Source of the DNA: Candidatus Zambryskibacteria bacterium CG11_big_fil_rev_8_21_14_0_20_42_18
GTDB taxonomy: Bacteria > Patescibacteriota > Minisyncoccia > Phycocordibacterales > Zambryskibacteraceae
Direction of reading: 5' to 3'
DNA: 5,907 bases
NCBI GenBank assembly: GCA_002787855.1
Contig: PCVB01000026.1
Span: forward strand, 970-6,876
This document shows, one piece after another, positions 1 to 5,322 of this stretch. The notes beneath the pieces were generated by a model, which saw only the letters and a program-made list of their open reading frames with translations, was not told the origin of the DNA and searched no databases. The translations under genes and the position numbers were made by a program. The stretch's first letter is position 1. Each line of letters begins with the position of its first letter.

Positions 1-1
1 C

Positions 2-91
2 AGCACCTTTGAGATCCCTATGTGGTGGAGCTGGGTGGGCGTGCTTCTCGCAGGCTATCTGTCGTATTCTGGTTTGAAAAGTAAAGGATAA
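2..91 (+). CDS. C-terminal tail of an unidentified membrane protein (5' partial)
   Basis: The frame opening at base 2 is open to a TAA at 89-91 and encodes 29 residues. It contains a hydrophobic, tryptophan-rich stretch (MWWSWVGVLLAGYL) followed by a short basic tail ending in KSKG. This looks like the last membrane span of an integral membrane protein with a cytoplasmic positive end. Nothing in 29 residues identifies the family. It lies 15 bases upstream of the mltG start on the same strand, so it may share a transcript with it. The reading is an inference from an open frame and composition only; the rest of the gene lies outside the window. Confidence 0.5.
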   Translation, partial: STFEIPMWWSWVGVLLAGYLSYSGLKSKG

Positions 92-106
92 TTATCTAAA
101 GGGGGT

Positions 107-1144
107 ATGGCTATTAATAATATAAATTTTAATACTCACACTAAAAAATTTCGTTGGGTCTTTCTTTCCTTAATTGTTGGAGGTTCTCTTATTTTAATTT
201 TGCCGACAGTGTTTATTTTTCAAATTAAACATGGACAAGAAAAGCAGTCCCAAGAAGCTGTCGCCCAGTTCCCAGTCACAGTCGATCCCCAAAATAAAAT
301 TATTGTAGAGAGCGAAGCAGTAAATGAGTATTTAGCTAGCCCAGATTCTCCTCTTCAAGCGTCTGTTTTTGATACTAGAGAAACTTTCACTAGTATTTAT
401 AAATGGTTTGCCACGATGGTTGCGAATACTTCCATGTATCAGAATCTAGCACTAGCAGGAGGGGGAAGACTCATTACTATCACTCCAGGATTAAGGAAAG
501 AGCAAGTGGCTAACTCTTTCGGTAAAGCACTAGCTTGGAATAACGAGGATAAGAAAGATTTCACCACAGCGAAAGAAGGAGCCTCATTACCTCTTACGGA
601 AGGCTCTTTTTTCCCCGAAGTATATTTTGTAGAGCTTGGGACGACTCCAGAGATCGCCCAAGATTTGGTCAACAAACGCTTCGCAGAGGAGGTGCTCTCA
701 CATTATGGGGAGTCTGTATCCAATGTCGTGCCTCTTAATACCGCTCTCACTATTGCGTCATTGATTGAAAGGGAGACCATAGGCACAGATGACATGCGAA
801 TGATTTCAGGAATTATTTGGAACAGAATTTTTAAAGGAATGAACCTTCAAATTGATGCCACTCTTCAATATGTCAAAGCTAGTAACAAAACAACAACAGT
901 TTGGTGGCCAAAAGTATTATCTAAGGACAAATATCTTAAATCTCCATACAACACTTATATAAATTCTGGTCTGCCACCGACTCCGATAGCTAACCCCTCT
1001 GTGGCCTCTATTCTAGCAGCCCTTAATCCAACTCAAACAACTTGTCTGTTTTATTTTCATGATAAGAGAGGGGGTTTTCATTGCACAGACACCTATTCAG
1101 AACATGTGAAGCAATTGAAGAAATATTATGGTCAAGGAAAATAA
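107..1144 (+). CDS. mltG: Endolytic peptidoglycan transglycosylase, MltG (YceG-like) family
   Basis: MltG enzymes cut glycan strands of nascent peptidoglycan from the outer face of the cytoplasmic membrane and are thought to set strand length. The 345-residue protein is close to the usual length. It has a basic N-terminus, one membrane span at about residues 16-38, a spacer, and a LysM-like segment at about 118-150. The YceG catalytic domain follows, with EGSFFPE at 165-171, ASLIERET at 217-224 (the expected home of the catalytic Glu, most likely E221), and N239-R240 with GMNLQID at 244-250. Then come SPYNTY at 279-284, GLPPTPIANP at 288-297, and a closing FHC-T-EH segment. The ATG at 107 is the first possible start after the in-frame TAA at 89-91. 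The purine run AAAGGGGG (98-105) lies only one base before it, an unusually short spacing. The 5' part is very AT-rich (about 29% GC by hand over 121-240). The next gene also acts on peptidoglycan, which supports the role. Confidence 0.93.
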   Translation: MAINNINFNTHTKKFRWVFLSLIVGGSLILILPTVFIFQIKHGQEKQSQEAVAQFPVTVDPQNKIIVESEAVNEYLASPDSPLQASVFDTRETFTSIYKWFATMVANTSMYQNLALAGGGRLITITPGLRKEQVANSFGKALAWNNEDKKDFTTAKEGASLPLTEGSFFPEVYFVELGTTPEIAQDLVNKRFAEEVLSHYGESVSNVVPLNTALTIASLIERETIGTDDMRMISGIIWNRIFKGMNLQIDATLQYVKASNKTTTVWWPKVLSKDKYLKSPYNTYINSGLPPTPIANPSVASILAALNPTQTTCLFYFHDKRGGFHCTDTYSEHVKQLKKYYGQGK

Positions 1145-1154
1145 GTCCTACGAA

Positions 1155-1163
1155 TGGTAAAAT
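1155..1163 (+). promoter_or_regulatory. Candidate extended -10 promoter for the carboxypeptidase gene
   Basis: The 44-base gap after mltG contains TGGTAAAAT, which fits an extended -10 element (TGn plus TAAAAT at 1158-1163). Transcription would start near 1170, giving a leader of about 19 bases before the ATG at 1189. No good -35 box is visible at 16-18 bases upstream, as is usual for extended -10 promoters. A weak ribosome-binding sequence, AAGAGA, lies at 1178-1183. The call is pattern-based; read-through from mltG is equally possible. Confidence 0.4.
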
Positions 1164-1188
1164 GTACAGGAATCTTTAAGAGATAATA

Positions 1189-2073
1189 ATGAAGCCACCA
1201 ACCAACCCCAAATTAAATATAAAAAAGTTCGACACACAGCAGGCGCTTTTCGTTGCCATTTTTATCGCCCTCATTCTTTCTGGTTATGTTGCTTATAAAT
1301 ATTGGCAACTTCGTAACGAATTTAAATTGGTAAGTACAGAGCTTGCTAATGAATTAGAGGTGGCATATGACAGAAATACTGACCTCTTGAAAGAAACCCG
1401 TAATCAGAGGGGGACCATTCTTTCTCTTGGTGGTCAGATAGAAGTTATCACCGATACAGTCGGCACTCTGGAGAAACTTGCTCAAACAGACCCGGAGCTT
1501 CTCAAGAAATATTCCAAAGTATATTTTTTGAGTGAGAACTATGTCCCCGTCGAACTAACTCCCATAGACAGTTTCTATTTAGCCAAGATAAATAGTGGCA
1601 ATATTCTCTTTCATACGAGAGCCTTGCCGTTTCTTCAACAACTATTACACGCCGCCCGTTCAAGAGGCATAGAATTGCAAGTCGCCTCCGCCTTTCGTTC
1701 GTTCGGGACGCAAGCATCCCTTAAAGCAGACTATAAAGTTATCTATGGCGCTGGTACAGCCAATCAATTTTCTGCCGACCAAGGGTATTCTGAACATCAA
1801 CTAGGGACTTCGGTTGATTTTACTACCCCTGAAGTTGGCACCGTCTCTTTGGACTTCTTAAATAGTCCGGCCTACGATTGGCTCAAAGACAATGCCAATC
1901 AGTACGGCTTTGTTCTCTCTTACCCCGAAGGCAATGCTTATTATAAATTTGAACCATGGCATTGGCGCTTTGTCGGAGTCGAACTTGCGGGGAAGCTTTA
2001 TTCAGATGTTAGATATTTCTATGACCTCGACCAGCGCGAGATAGATGCTTATCTTGTTAAGTTATTCGATTAA
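1189..2073 (+). CDS. Membrane-anchored D-alanyl-D-alanine carboxypeptidase, VanY/M15B family
   Basis: This is a zinc metallopeptidase that removes the terminal D-Ala from peptidoglycan stem peptides outside the membrane. The 294-residue protein has a short cytoplasmic N-terminus, one membrane span at about residues 18-40, and a coiled-coil-like stalk at about 43-100. The M15B catalytic domain fills roughly 110-290. Visible motifs are SAFRS (167-171), SEHQLGTSVD (201-210) and FEPWHWRFVG (254-263). By comparison with VanX/VanY, H203, D210 and H258 should bind zinc and E255 should be the catalytic base; the 7- and 3-residue spacings match the family. The anchor and stalk would hold the enzyme near the wall made accessible by the neighbouring MltG. 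A resistance role is not suggested, because no VanHAX or two-component genes are present; wall maturation or recycling is more likely. The ATG at 1189 is the only start that includes the membrane span with a sensible N-terminus. Confidence 0.94.
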   Translation: MKPPTNPKLNIKKFDTQQALFVAIFIALILSGYVAYKYWQLRNEFKLVSTELANELEVAYDRNTDLLKETRNQRGTILSLGGQIEVITDTVGTLEKLAQTDPELLKKYSKVYFLSENYVPVELTPIDSFYLAKINSGNILFHTRALPFLQQLLHAARSRGIELQVASAFRSFGTQASLKADYKVIYGAGTANQFSADQGYSEHQLGTSVDFTTPEVGTVSLDFLNSPAYDWLKDNANQYGFVLSYPEGNAYYKFEPWHWRFVGVELAGKLYSDVRYFYDLDQREIDAYLVKLFD

Positions 2074-2081
2074 ACTATAAT
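2054..2081 (+). promoter_or_regulatory. Promoter of the hibernation factor gene, predicted to give a leaderless mRNA
   Basis: A perfect -10 hexamer TATAAT (2076-2081) follows a partial -35 TTGTTA (2054-2059, 4 of 6 matches) with a 16-base spacer. With the last -10 base at position -7, +1 falls exactly on A2088, the first base of the hpf ATG. No Shine-Dalgarno sequence precedes that ATG, which agrees with a leaderless transcript. The -35 box lies inside the end of the upstream coding sequence. This is sequence inference; no transcription start was measured. Confidence 0.55.
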
Positions 2082-2087
2082 TAATAT

Positions 2088-2519
2088 ATGAAAATAAGTA
2101 TCAAGGGGACGAGAATCGAACTGACTCCCGCCATCCACGATTATGTCCAGAAGAAGATTTCTTCAATCGAGAAGTATCTTGAAAAGGAACACTCCGGCGC
2201 CATCGCCCAAGTGGAGGTGGGGAAAAACACCGAGCATCACAAAGCTGGCGATATCTTCCGCGCCGAGGTCCACATCACCGGCACTGGACTGGACCTCTAT
2301 GCCGTTTCTGAATTAGACGACTTGTATGCCGCTATCGATGTCGTCAGGGACGAGATTATACACAATGTCGTACAACTGAAGGGCAGACAGGAGACGCTTG
2401 CTCGTAAAGGCGCGAGAGTGATGAAGAATGTTATGAAAGGCCTTTCCGACAATACGGCCAAGGGCTTTTCTTGGGGTATGGAACGACTAAAGTTTAAAAG
2501 TTTTAAGAAAAGACCATAA
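2088..2519 (+). CDS. hpf: Ribosome hibernation promoting factor, HPF/RaiA (YfiA) family
   Basis: HPF/RaiA proteins bind the decoding region of the small ribosomal subunit and silence or dimerise ribosomes in starvation or stationary phase. The N-terminus (MKISIKGTRIELTPAIHDYV) is the typical first strand and helix of the fold. It is followed by KISSIEKYLEK, a second half with FRAEVHITG, and the helix DLYAAIDVVRDEI, which is the usual end of the S30AE domain near residue 100. At 143 residues it lacks the separate C-terminal dimerisation domain of long HPF (about 180-200 residues) but has a basic tail of about 40 residues rich in Lys and Arg. It may therefore act like short HPF or RaiA, although the tail could contact rRNA. 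The ATG lies 14 bases after the carboxypeptidase stop. GC content is higher (about 55% by hand over 2101-2280) than in mltG. Confidence 0.93.
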   Translation: MKISIKGTRIELTPAIHDYVQKKISSIEKYLEKEHSGAIAQVEVGKNTEHHKAGDIFRAEVHITGTGLDLYAVSELDDLYAAIDVVRDEIIHNVVQLKGRQETLARKGARVMKNVMKGLSDNTAKGFSWGMERLKFKSFKKRP

Positions 2520-2656
2520 TGAATTATTGGAACAAGAAGGCAACTCCCTGGGTTTCCCTCGCTGTTTTAGCCGGAGGACTTTTTTCCGCTGGCCTCCTCT
2601 TTTGGGTTTCTAAAATTGAGAGTCAGATACAAATCATCTCTACTGTAAATTTCTAA
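2519..2656 (+). CDS. Small single-span membrane protein of unknown function (45 aa)
   Basis: This short ORF starts at an ATG that shares its A with the last base of the hpf stop (TAATG), an arrangement typical of translational coupling by termination and reinitiation. It encodes 45 residues beginning MNYWNKKATPW. A hydrophobic span follows at about residues 11-31 (VSLAVLAGGLFSAGLLFWV), then a short polar tail (SKIESQIQI) ending in VNF and a TAA. The positive N-terminus suggests N-in, C-out topology. No family is recognised. It fills the otherwise empty gap before the convergent def-fmt gene and ends 6 bases from that gene's stop, which favours real coding. I infer a genuine coupled gene, but chance cannot be excluded at this length. 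Confidence 0.6.
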   Translation: MNYWNKKATPWVSLAVLAGGLFSAGLLFWVSKIESQIQIISTVNF

Positions 2657-2662
2657 CAGTTT

Positions 2663-3985
2663 CTAATTACCTCGCAAGAAATCTTCCCAACTCATTTCTT
2701 TTTTCCCCGCTGGGACAATGCGAGTGGGTCTAAATTTTCCATCCCTTATCTCGGCATCTTTGATAACCACCCTCACTTCTTTGCCAAATTTATTTTTGAA
2801 AATTATATAGGCACCGGGCCAGTTACTATAGGCTAGAACTTTTCTCCAATTTACTTCTGCCGGTCCATCAAGCTCTAAGAGCCCGTCTTCTTTTTTTACT
2901 TCTTTGGTATAACTAGCTTCTAAATCGTTTTGTATTTTCTTTTCTATTTTCCCCGTAACCCATTTGGAGAGTATAGGTCCCAAGAGTTGTCCGCCCGCTC
3001 GCCCCAGCTTTTCTTCTACAGTGCGATAATGGTCCGGCCAAGGAGAGATAGGAATGGGTATTTGCGCCAATATCGGCCCGTGGTCTATTTTCTCATCCAA
3101 CTTCATGATCGTTACCCCCGGTTCTCCTAGCCCCAGAATCGTATTTTGTATCGGTGTAGCTCCACGCAACTTTGGCAGAAGCGAAGGATGCACATTGAGG
3201 GTTTTATATTTTGGCAAATCTATTATTTCTTTTGGCAAAATTTTTCCAAACGAAGCCACGATGAAGACGTCCGCTTTGAGCTCTCTAAGTTTCTCTACGG
3301 GCAATGGTTCGCGGGCTGAAGTGATCTTGAGAGCGGGAGAGAAGCCTGCACTTTCTAATTCTTCCAAGACATAACGAGAAAATGTCGAGGCCCCGAAGAA
3401 AACAAATTTCAACTTACTTGTCGCTGGTTTTACTTTAGTTTGCGGATGTTCTGGTGGCATATCTCTGACATTTGTAGCTGTGTCTATAAAGAGAATACCG
3501 TTCAAGTGGTCTGTCTCATGTTGGAAGATTTGCGCCAAGAGCCCAGAGGCTCCCCGCTCTTTTAATTTGCCGTTCTCATCATGTGATCTTATTGTTACCT
3601 TCTCGCTTCTTTTGACATAACCGTAGAGCCAGCGGACCGAGAGACACCCCTCCTCCATATCCTTCTTTTTCTTTGAGGTTTTTGTTATTTCTGGATTTAT
3701 AAAAATCATATCTTCTGGCACCTTCTTTTCCGATAGCTCTTGTGTTTCTAGCTTGCCATTTTTATTTCTTATGAAGGTCAAAACATCACCCTTGACGACA
3801 AAAATTCTTAAGCTTTCTCCAATCTGCGGGGCGGCGATAGCTACACCATCTTCTTCTGTATAGAGAGCTTCTTTCATTCTGCTCAAAATATTTTGGATTT
3901 TCTTTGAACCAATCTCTTTGACTGGCACACTCTTGGCCGTCTTGCGGAGTACTGGGGCGTCTTTCTGTAATATTTCAGTTTTCAT
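2663..3985 (-). CDS. Fused peptide deformylase / methionyl-tRNA formyltransferase
   Basis: One uninterrupted frame carries both enzymes that add and later remove the formyl group of initiator methionine. Numbering from the ATG at 3985 (440 residues), the deformylase half spans about 1-175. It shows GVAIAAPQIG (47-56, Q54), EGCLS (112-116, metal ligand C114) and HETDH (156-160, ligands H156 and H160, catalytic E157). A linker of about 15 residues leads to the formyltransferase half (190-440), with FFGAS, SFGKILP, NVHPSLLPKLRG (N264, H266) and IDHGPIL (D301); these are the expected catalytic Asn, His and Asp. It ends in a C-terminal domain closing with PAGKKEMSWEDFLRG. The formyltransferase half is about 250 residues against about 315 in E. 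coli, and lacks roughly 30 residues after the first motif. The start at 3985 is preferred because homology begins at MKTEILQKDAPVLRK; longer versions starting at ATG 4009 or GTG 4117 would read a repeat and the upstream gene. No clear ribosome-binding site is seen. The start overlaps the upstream ORF by 11 bases. Confidence 0.92.
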   Translation of the reverse strand: MKTEILQKDAPVLRKTAKSVPVKEIGSKKIQNILSRMKEALYTEEDGVAIAAPQIGESLRIFVVKGDVLTFIRNKNGKLETQELSEKKVPEDMIFINPEITKTSKKKKDMEEGCLSVRWLYGYVKRSEKVTIRSHDENGKLKERGASGLLAQIFQHETDHLNGILFIDTATNVRDMPPEHPQTKVKPATSKLKFVFFGASTFSRYVLEELESAGFSPALKITSAREPLPVEKLRELKADVFIVASFGKILPKEIIDLPKYKTLNVHPSLLPKLRGATPIQNTILGLGEPGVTIMKLDEKIDHGPILAQIPIPISPWPDHYRTVEEKLGRAGGQLLGPILSKWVTGKIEKKIQNDLEASYTKEVKKEDGLLELDGPAEVNWRKVLAYSNWPGAYIIFKNKFGKEVRVVIKDAEIRDGKFRPTRIVPAGKKEMSWEDFLRGN

Positions 3986-4265
3986 CTTGTGGTGAGCTTG
4001 TCGAACCATGGCGGATTTTAAGACTGCCGAAGAAGCATTTGGAAAAATTTGAACTCTGGGAACAGCGCTTGAGTAGATAGGCCATGTCTTCAATAGATAA
4101 ATGAGAAGTTTTGACACCGATAGCGCTCATGGGGAGGGCCTTCATATCTTGGGCTTTTCTTTCAGCATTGATTCGTCTATAGAATTCATCAAGCATTTTG
4201 AGGCGCGGATGCTTGAAAAGCTCTTTGACCTCATGTTTTTTCAAATGTTCATCAAGAGATTTCAT
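3975..4265 (-). CDS. Small conserved-looking protein of unknown function (96 aa), C-terminus encoded by a repeat
   Basis: The frame starts at ATG 4265 and ends at TGA 3977-3975, overlapping the deformylase start by 11 bases. The protein is charged and apparently helical, beginning MKSLDEHLKKHEVKELFKHP. A C-terminal block reads NFSKCFFGSLK (residues 73-83). It has no signal peptide, membrane span or enzymatic motif that I recognise; it reminds me of short hypothetical proteins in Parcubacteria, but I cannot name a family. Residues from about H86 onward (HGSTSSPQ) are encoded by the repeat at 3986-4011, so the original protein probably ended soon after SLK. Its position as first gene of a unit with def-fmt, divergent from mreB, suggests co-transcription. 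Coding status is supported by the 96-codon open frame, the tight overlap and the placement behind a divergent promoter region. Confidence 0.6.
   Translation of the reverse strand: MKSLDEHLKKHEVKELFKHPRLKMLDEFYRRINAERKAQDMKALPMSAIGVKTSHLSIEDMAYLLKRCSQSSNFSKCFFGSLKIRHGSTSSPQDEN
3986..4011 (-). repeat. Short dispersed-repeat-like element at the start of def-fmt
   Basis: On the minus strand the 26 bases run CCATGGTTCGACAAGCTCAC followed by CACAAG. The core GTTCGACAAGCTCACCAC resembles a dispersed element I recall from many CPR and other metagenomic genomes, known in protein annotations as spurious VRQAHHK or GSTSSP peptides. Both readings occur here: MVRQAHHK in the def-fmt frame and HGSTSSPQ in the frame of the upstream ORF. 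The arms TGGT and ACCA can pair, and GA with TC inside them, giving an imperfect hairpin. Only one copy is present in this window, so its repetitive nature comes from recollection, not from the sequence. Confidence 0.6.
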
Positions 4266-4318
4266 ATGGGCGTTATTTATAGAACTATAGTATCATAGTG
4301 CTGAAACTAACTTTTATT
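4266..4318. promoter_or_regulatory. Divergent promoter region between the 96-aa gene and mreB
   Basis: This 53-base AT-rich gap separates two divergent units and must hold both promoters. On the plus strand TATAGT (4286-4291) is a plausible -10 for mreB, with +1 near 4298. On the minus strand TATGAT (4297-4292) is a plausible -10, with +1 near 4285 and a leader of about 20 bases to ATG 4265. No convincing -35 boxes are visible. The two -10 candidates overlap inside the inverted repeat ACTAT-6 bases-ATAGT (4284-4299), which could be an operator or simply a consequence of overlapping -10 boxes. Confidence 0.4.
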
Positions 4319-5320
4319 ATGCTCAAAAAACTTGGCATAGACCTAGGTACTACAAATATTTTAGTCTTTGTCCCCGGCAAGGGTATTGTTCTCAATGAAC
4401 CTTCGGTGGTGGCTGTTTCCGAGGATAATAAAATTCTTGCTATCGGCGCCGAGGCCAAAACTATGATTGGTAGAACTCCAGAAAGTATCATTGCCTATCG
4501 ACCGATGAAGGACGGCGTGATCGCTGACTATCGCGTCACCGAGGCGATGCTTCGTTACTATATTGATAAAGCTTTAGGCAAGTGGAATATTTTCAAACCA
4601 GATGTATTAATTTCTGTGCCCGCTGGTGTTACCTCAACCGAGCGCCGCGCGGTGGTTGAAGCCGCCATAAAGGCCGGAGCCAAAAATGCTTATGTGGTCA
4701 AGGAACCAATCCTTGCCGCTATTGGTGCCGGTATTCCTATCCAAGAAGCGGCCGGTCACATGATTGTCGACATCGGTGGTGGCACTACAGACGTCGCTGT
4801 CATTTCTCTCGGTGGGATAGTTTCTTCTACTTCTGTAAAGGTGGCGGGCAATAAAATGGATACGGCCATAATTGATTATGTGAAGAAAAATTATAATTTA
4901 GTGATAGGAGATAAAACTGCTGAAGATATCAAGATTAATATTGGCTCCGCTATTCCTCTAGAAGAAGAGGCCACTATGTCAGTGAAGGGTAGAGACTTCG
5001 TACTCGGCTTGCCCCGTACTATAGAGATCAAGACTAATGAAATAGTGAGGGCGATTTCAAAAGAATTGCGTGAGATGGTTAAGGCTGTTAAAGAAGTGTT
5101 ACAAGAAACTCCACCAGAGCTCTCTTCTGACATTATTGATTTAGGGATTATTATGACCGGTGGTTCAAGCCAATTGCGCAATTTCCCGGAACTGATGTTT
5201 CGTCGAACCGGCGTCAAAGCCGTTTTGGCTGAAGAGGCCTATTTCTGTGTCGCCAAGGGCACTGGGGTTGCTCTCCAACACCTCGATACTTACAAAAAAT
5301 CAATTATCGCCAAGAGATAA
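4319..5320 (+). CDS. mreB: Rod shape-determining protein MreB (bacterial actin)
   Basis: MreB polymerises into membrane-bound filaments that guide lateral wall synthesis. From ATG 4319 the protein has 333 residues, normal for the family. Actin-fold nucleotide-binding elements are clear: phosphate-1 DLGTTN (8-13), phosphate-2 DIGGGTTDVAV (151-161), and the adenosine-binding MTGGSSQL (279-286). Typical MreB blocks also appear, including PSVVAV, RPMKDGVIADY, ERRAVVEAA and VKEPILAAIGAGIPI. The start at 4319 gives the canonical MLKKLGIDLGTTN. A GTG at 4298 in the same frame would add seven mostly hydrophobic residues (MLKLTFI). No Shine-Dalgarno sequence precedes either start. Unlike many bacteria, mreC does not follow; tgt begins 2 bases after the stop. 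MltG and VanY nearby act on the same wall. Confidence 0.96.
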   Translation: MLKKLGIDLGTTNILVFVPGKGIVLNEPSVVAVSEDNKILAIGAEAKTMIGRTPESIIAYRPMKDGVIADYRVTEAMLRYYIDKALGKWNIFKPDVLISVPAGVTSTERRAVVEAAIKAGAKNAYVVKEPILAAIGAGIPIQEAAGHMIVDIGGGTTDVAVISLGGIVSSTSVKVAGNKMDTAIIDYVKKNYNLVIGDKTAEDIKINIGSAIPLEEEATMSVKGRDFVLGLPRTIEIKTNEIVRAISKELREMVKAVKEVLQETPPELSSDIIDLGIIMTGGSSQLRNFPELMFRRTGVKAVLAEEAYFCVAKGTGVALQHLDTYKKSIIAKR

Positions 5321-5322
5321 GA

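Noticed and set aside
2..144. The membrane-protein tail and mltG are in the same frame, separated by one TAA (89-91), suggesting a broken fusion or recoding.
   Set aside because: mltG begins with its own ATG, basic N-terminus and membrane anchor as expected for a complete protein, so the shared frame is probably chance.
439..675. Minus-strand open frame of 78 codons inside mltG.
   Set aside because: It lies wholly within a well-supported gene on the other strand and shows no recognisable protein features.
1502..1717. Minus-strand open frame of 71 codons inside the carboxypeptidase gene.
   Set aside because: Antisense to conserved M15B sequence, with a composition that does not look like a real protein.
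1189..2073. Vancomycin resistance role for the VanY-like protein.
   Set aside because: No VanHAX ligase genes or VanRS regulators are nearby; M15B carboxypeptidases are common housekeeping wall enzymes.
2930..3374. Two overlapping plus-strand open frames within def-fmt (66 and 106 codons).
   Set aside because: Both are antisense to conserved formyltransferase motifs and have no family resemblance.
3986..4117. A 484-residue version of Def-Fmt beginning at GTG 4117, or a 448-residue version from ATG 4009.
   Set aside because: The extra N-terminal residues come from the upstream gene read out of frame and from the repeat (MVRQAHHK). Deformylase-like sequence begins at the ATG at 3985.
4101..4298. 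Plus-strand open frame of 65 codons opposite the 96-residue gene, reaching up to mreB.
   Set aside because: The opposite strand gives a better protein with a proper start and gene context; this frame also crosses the divergent promoter region.
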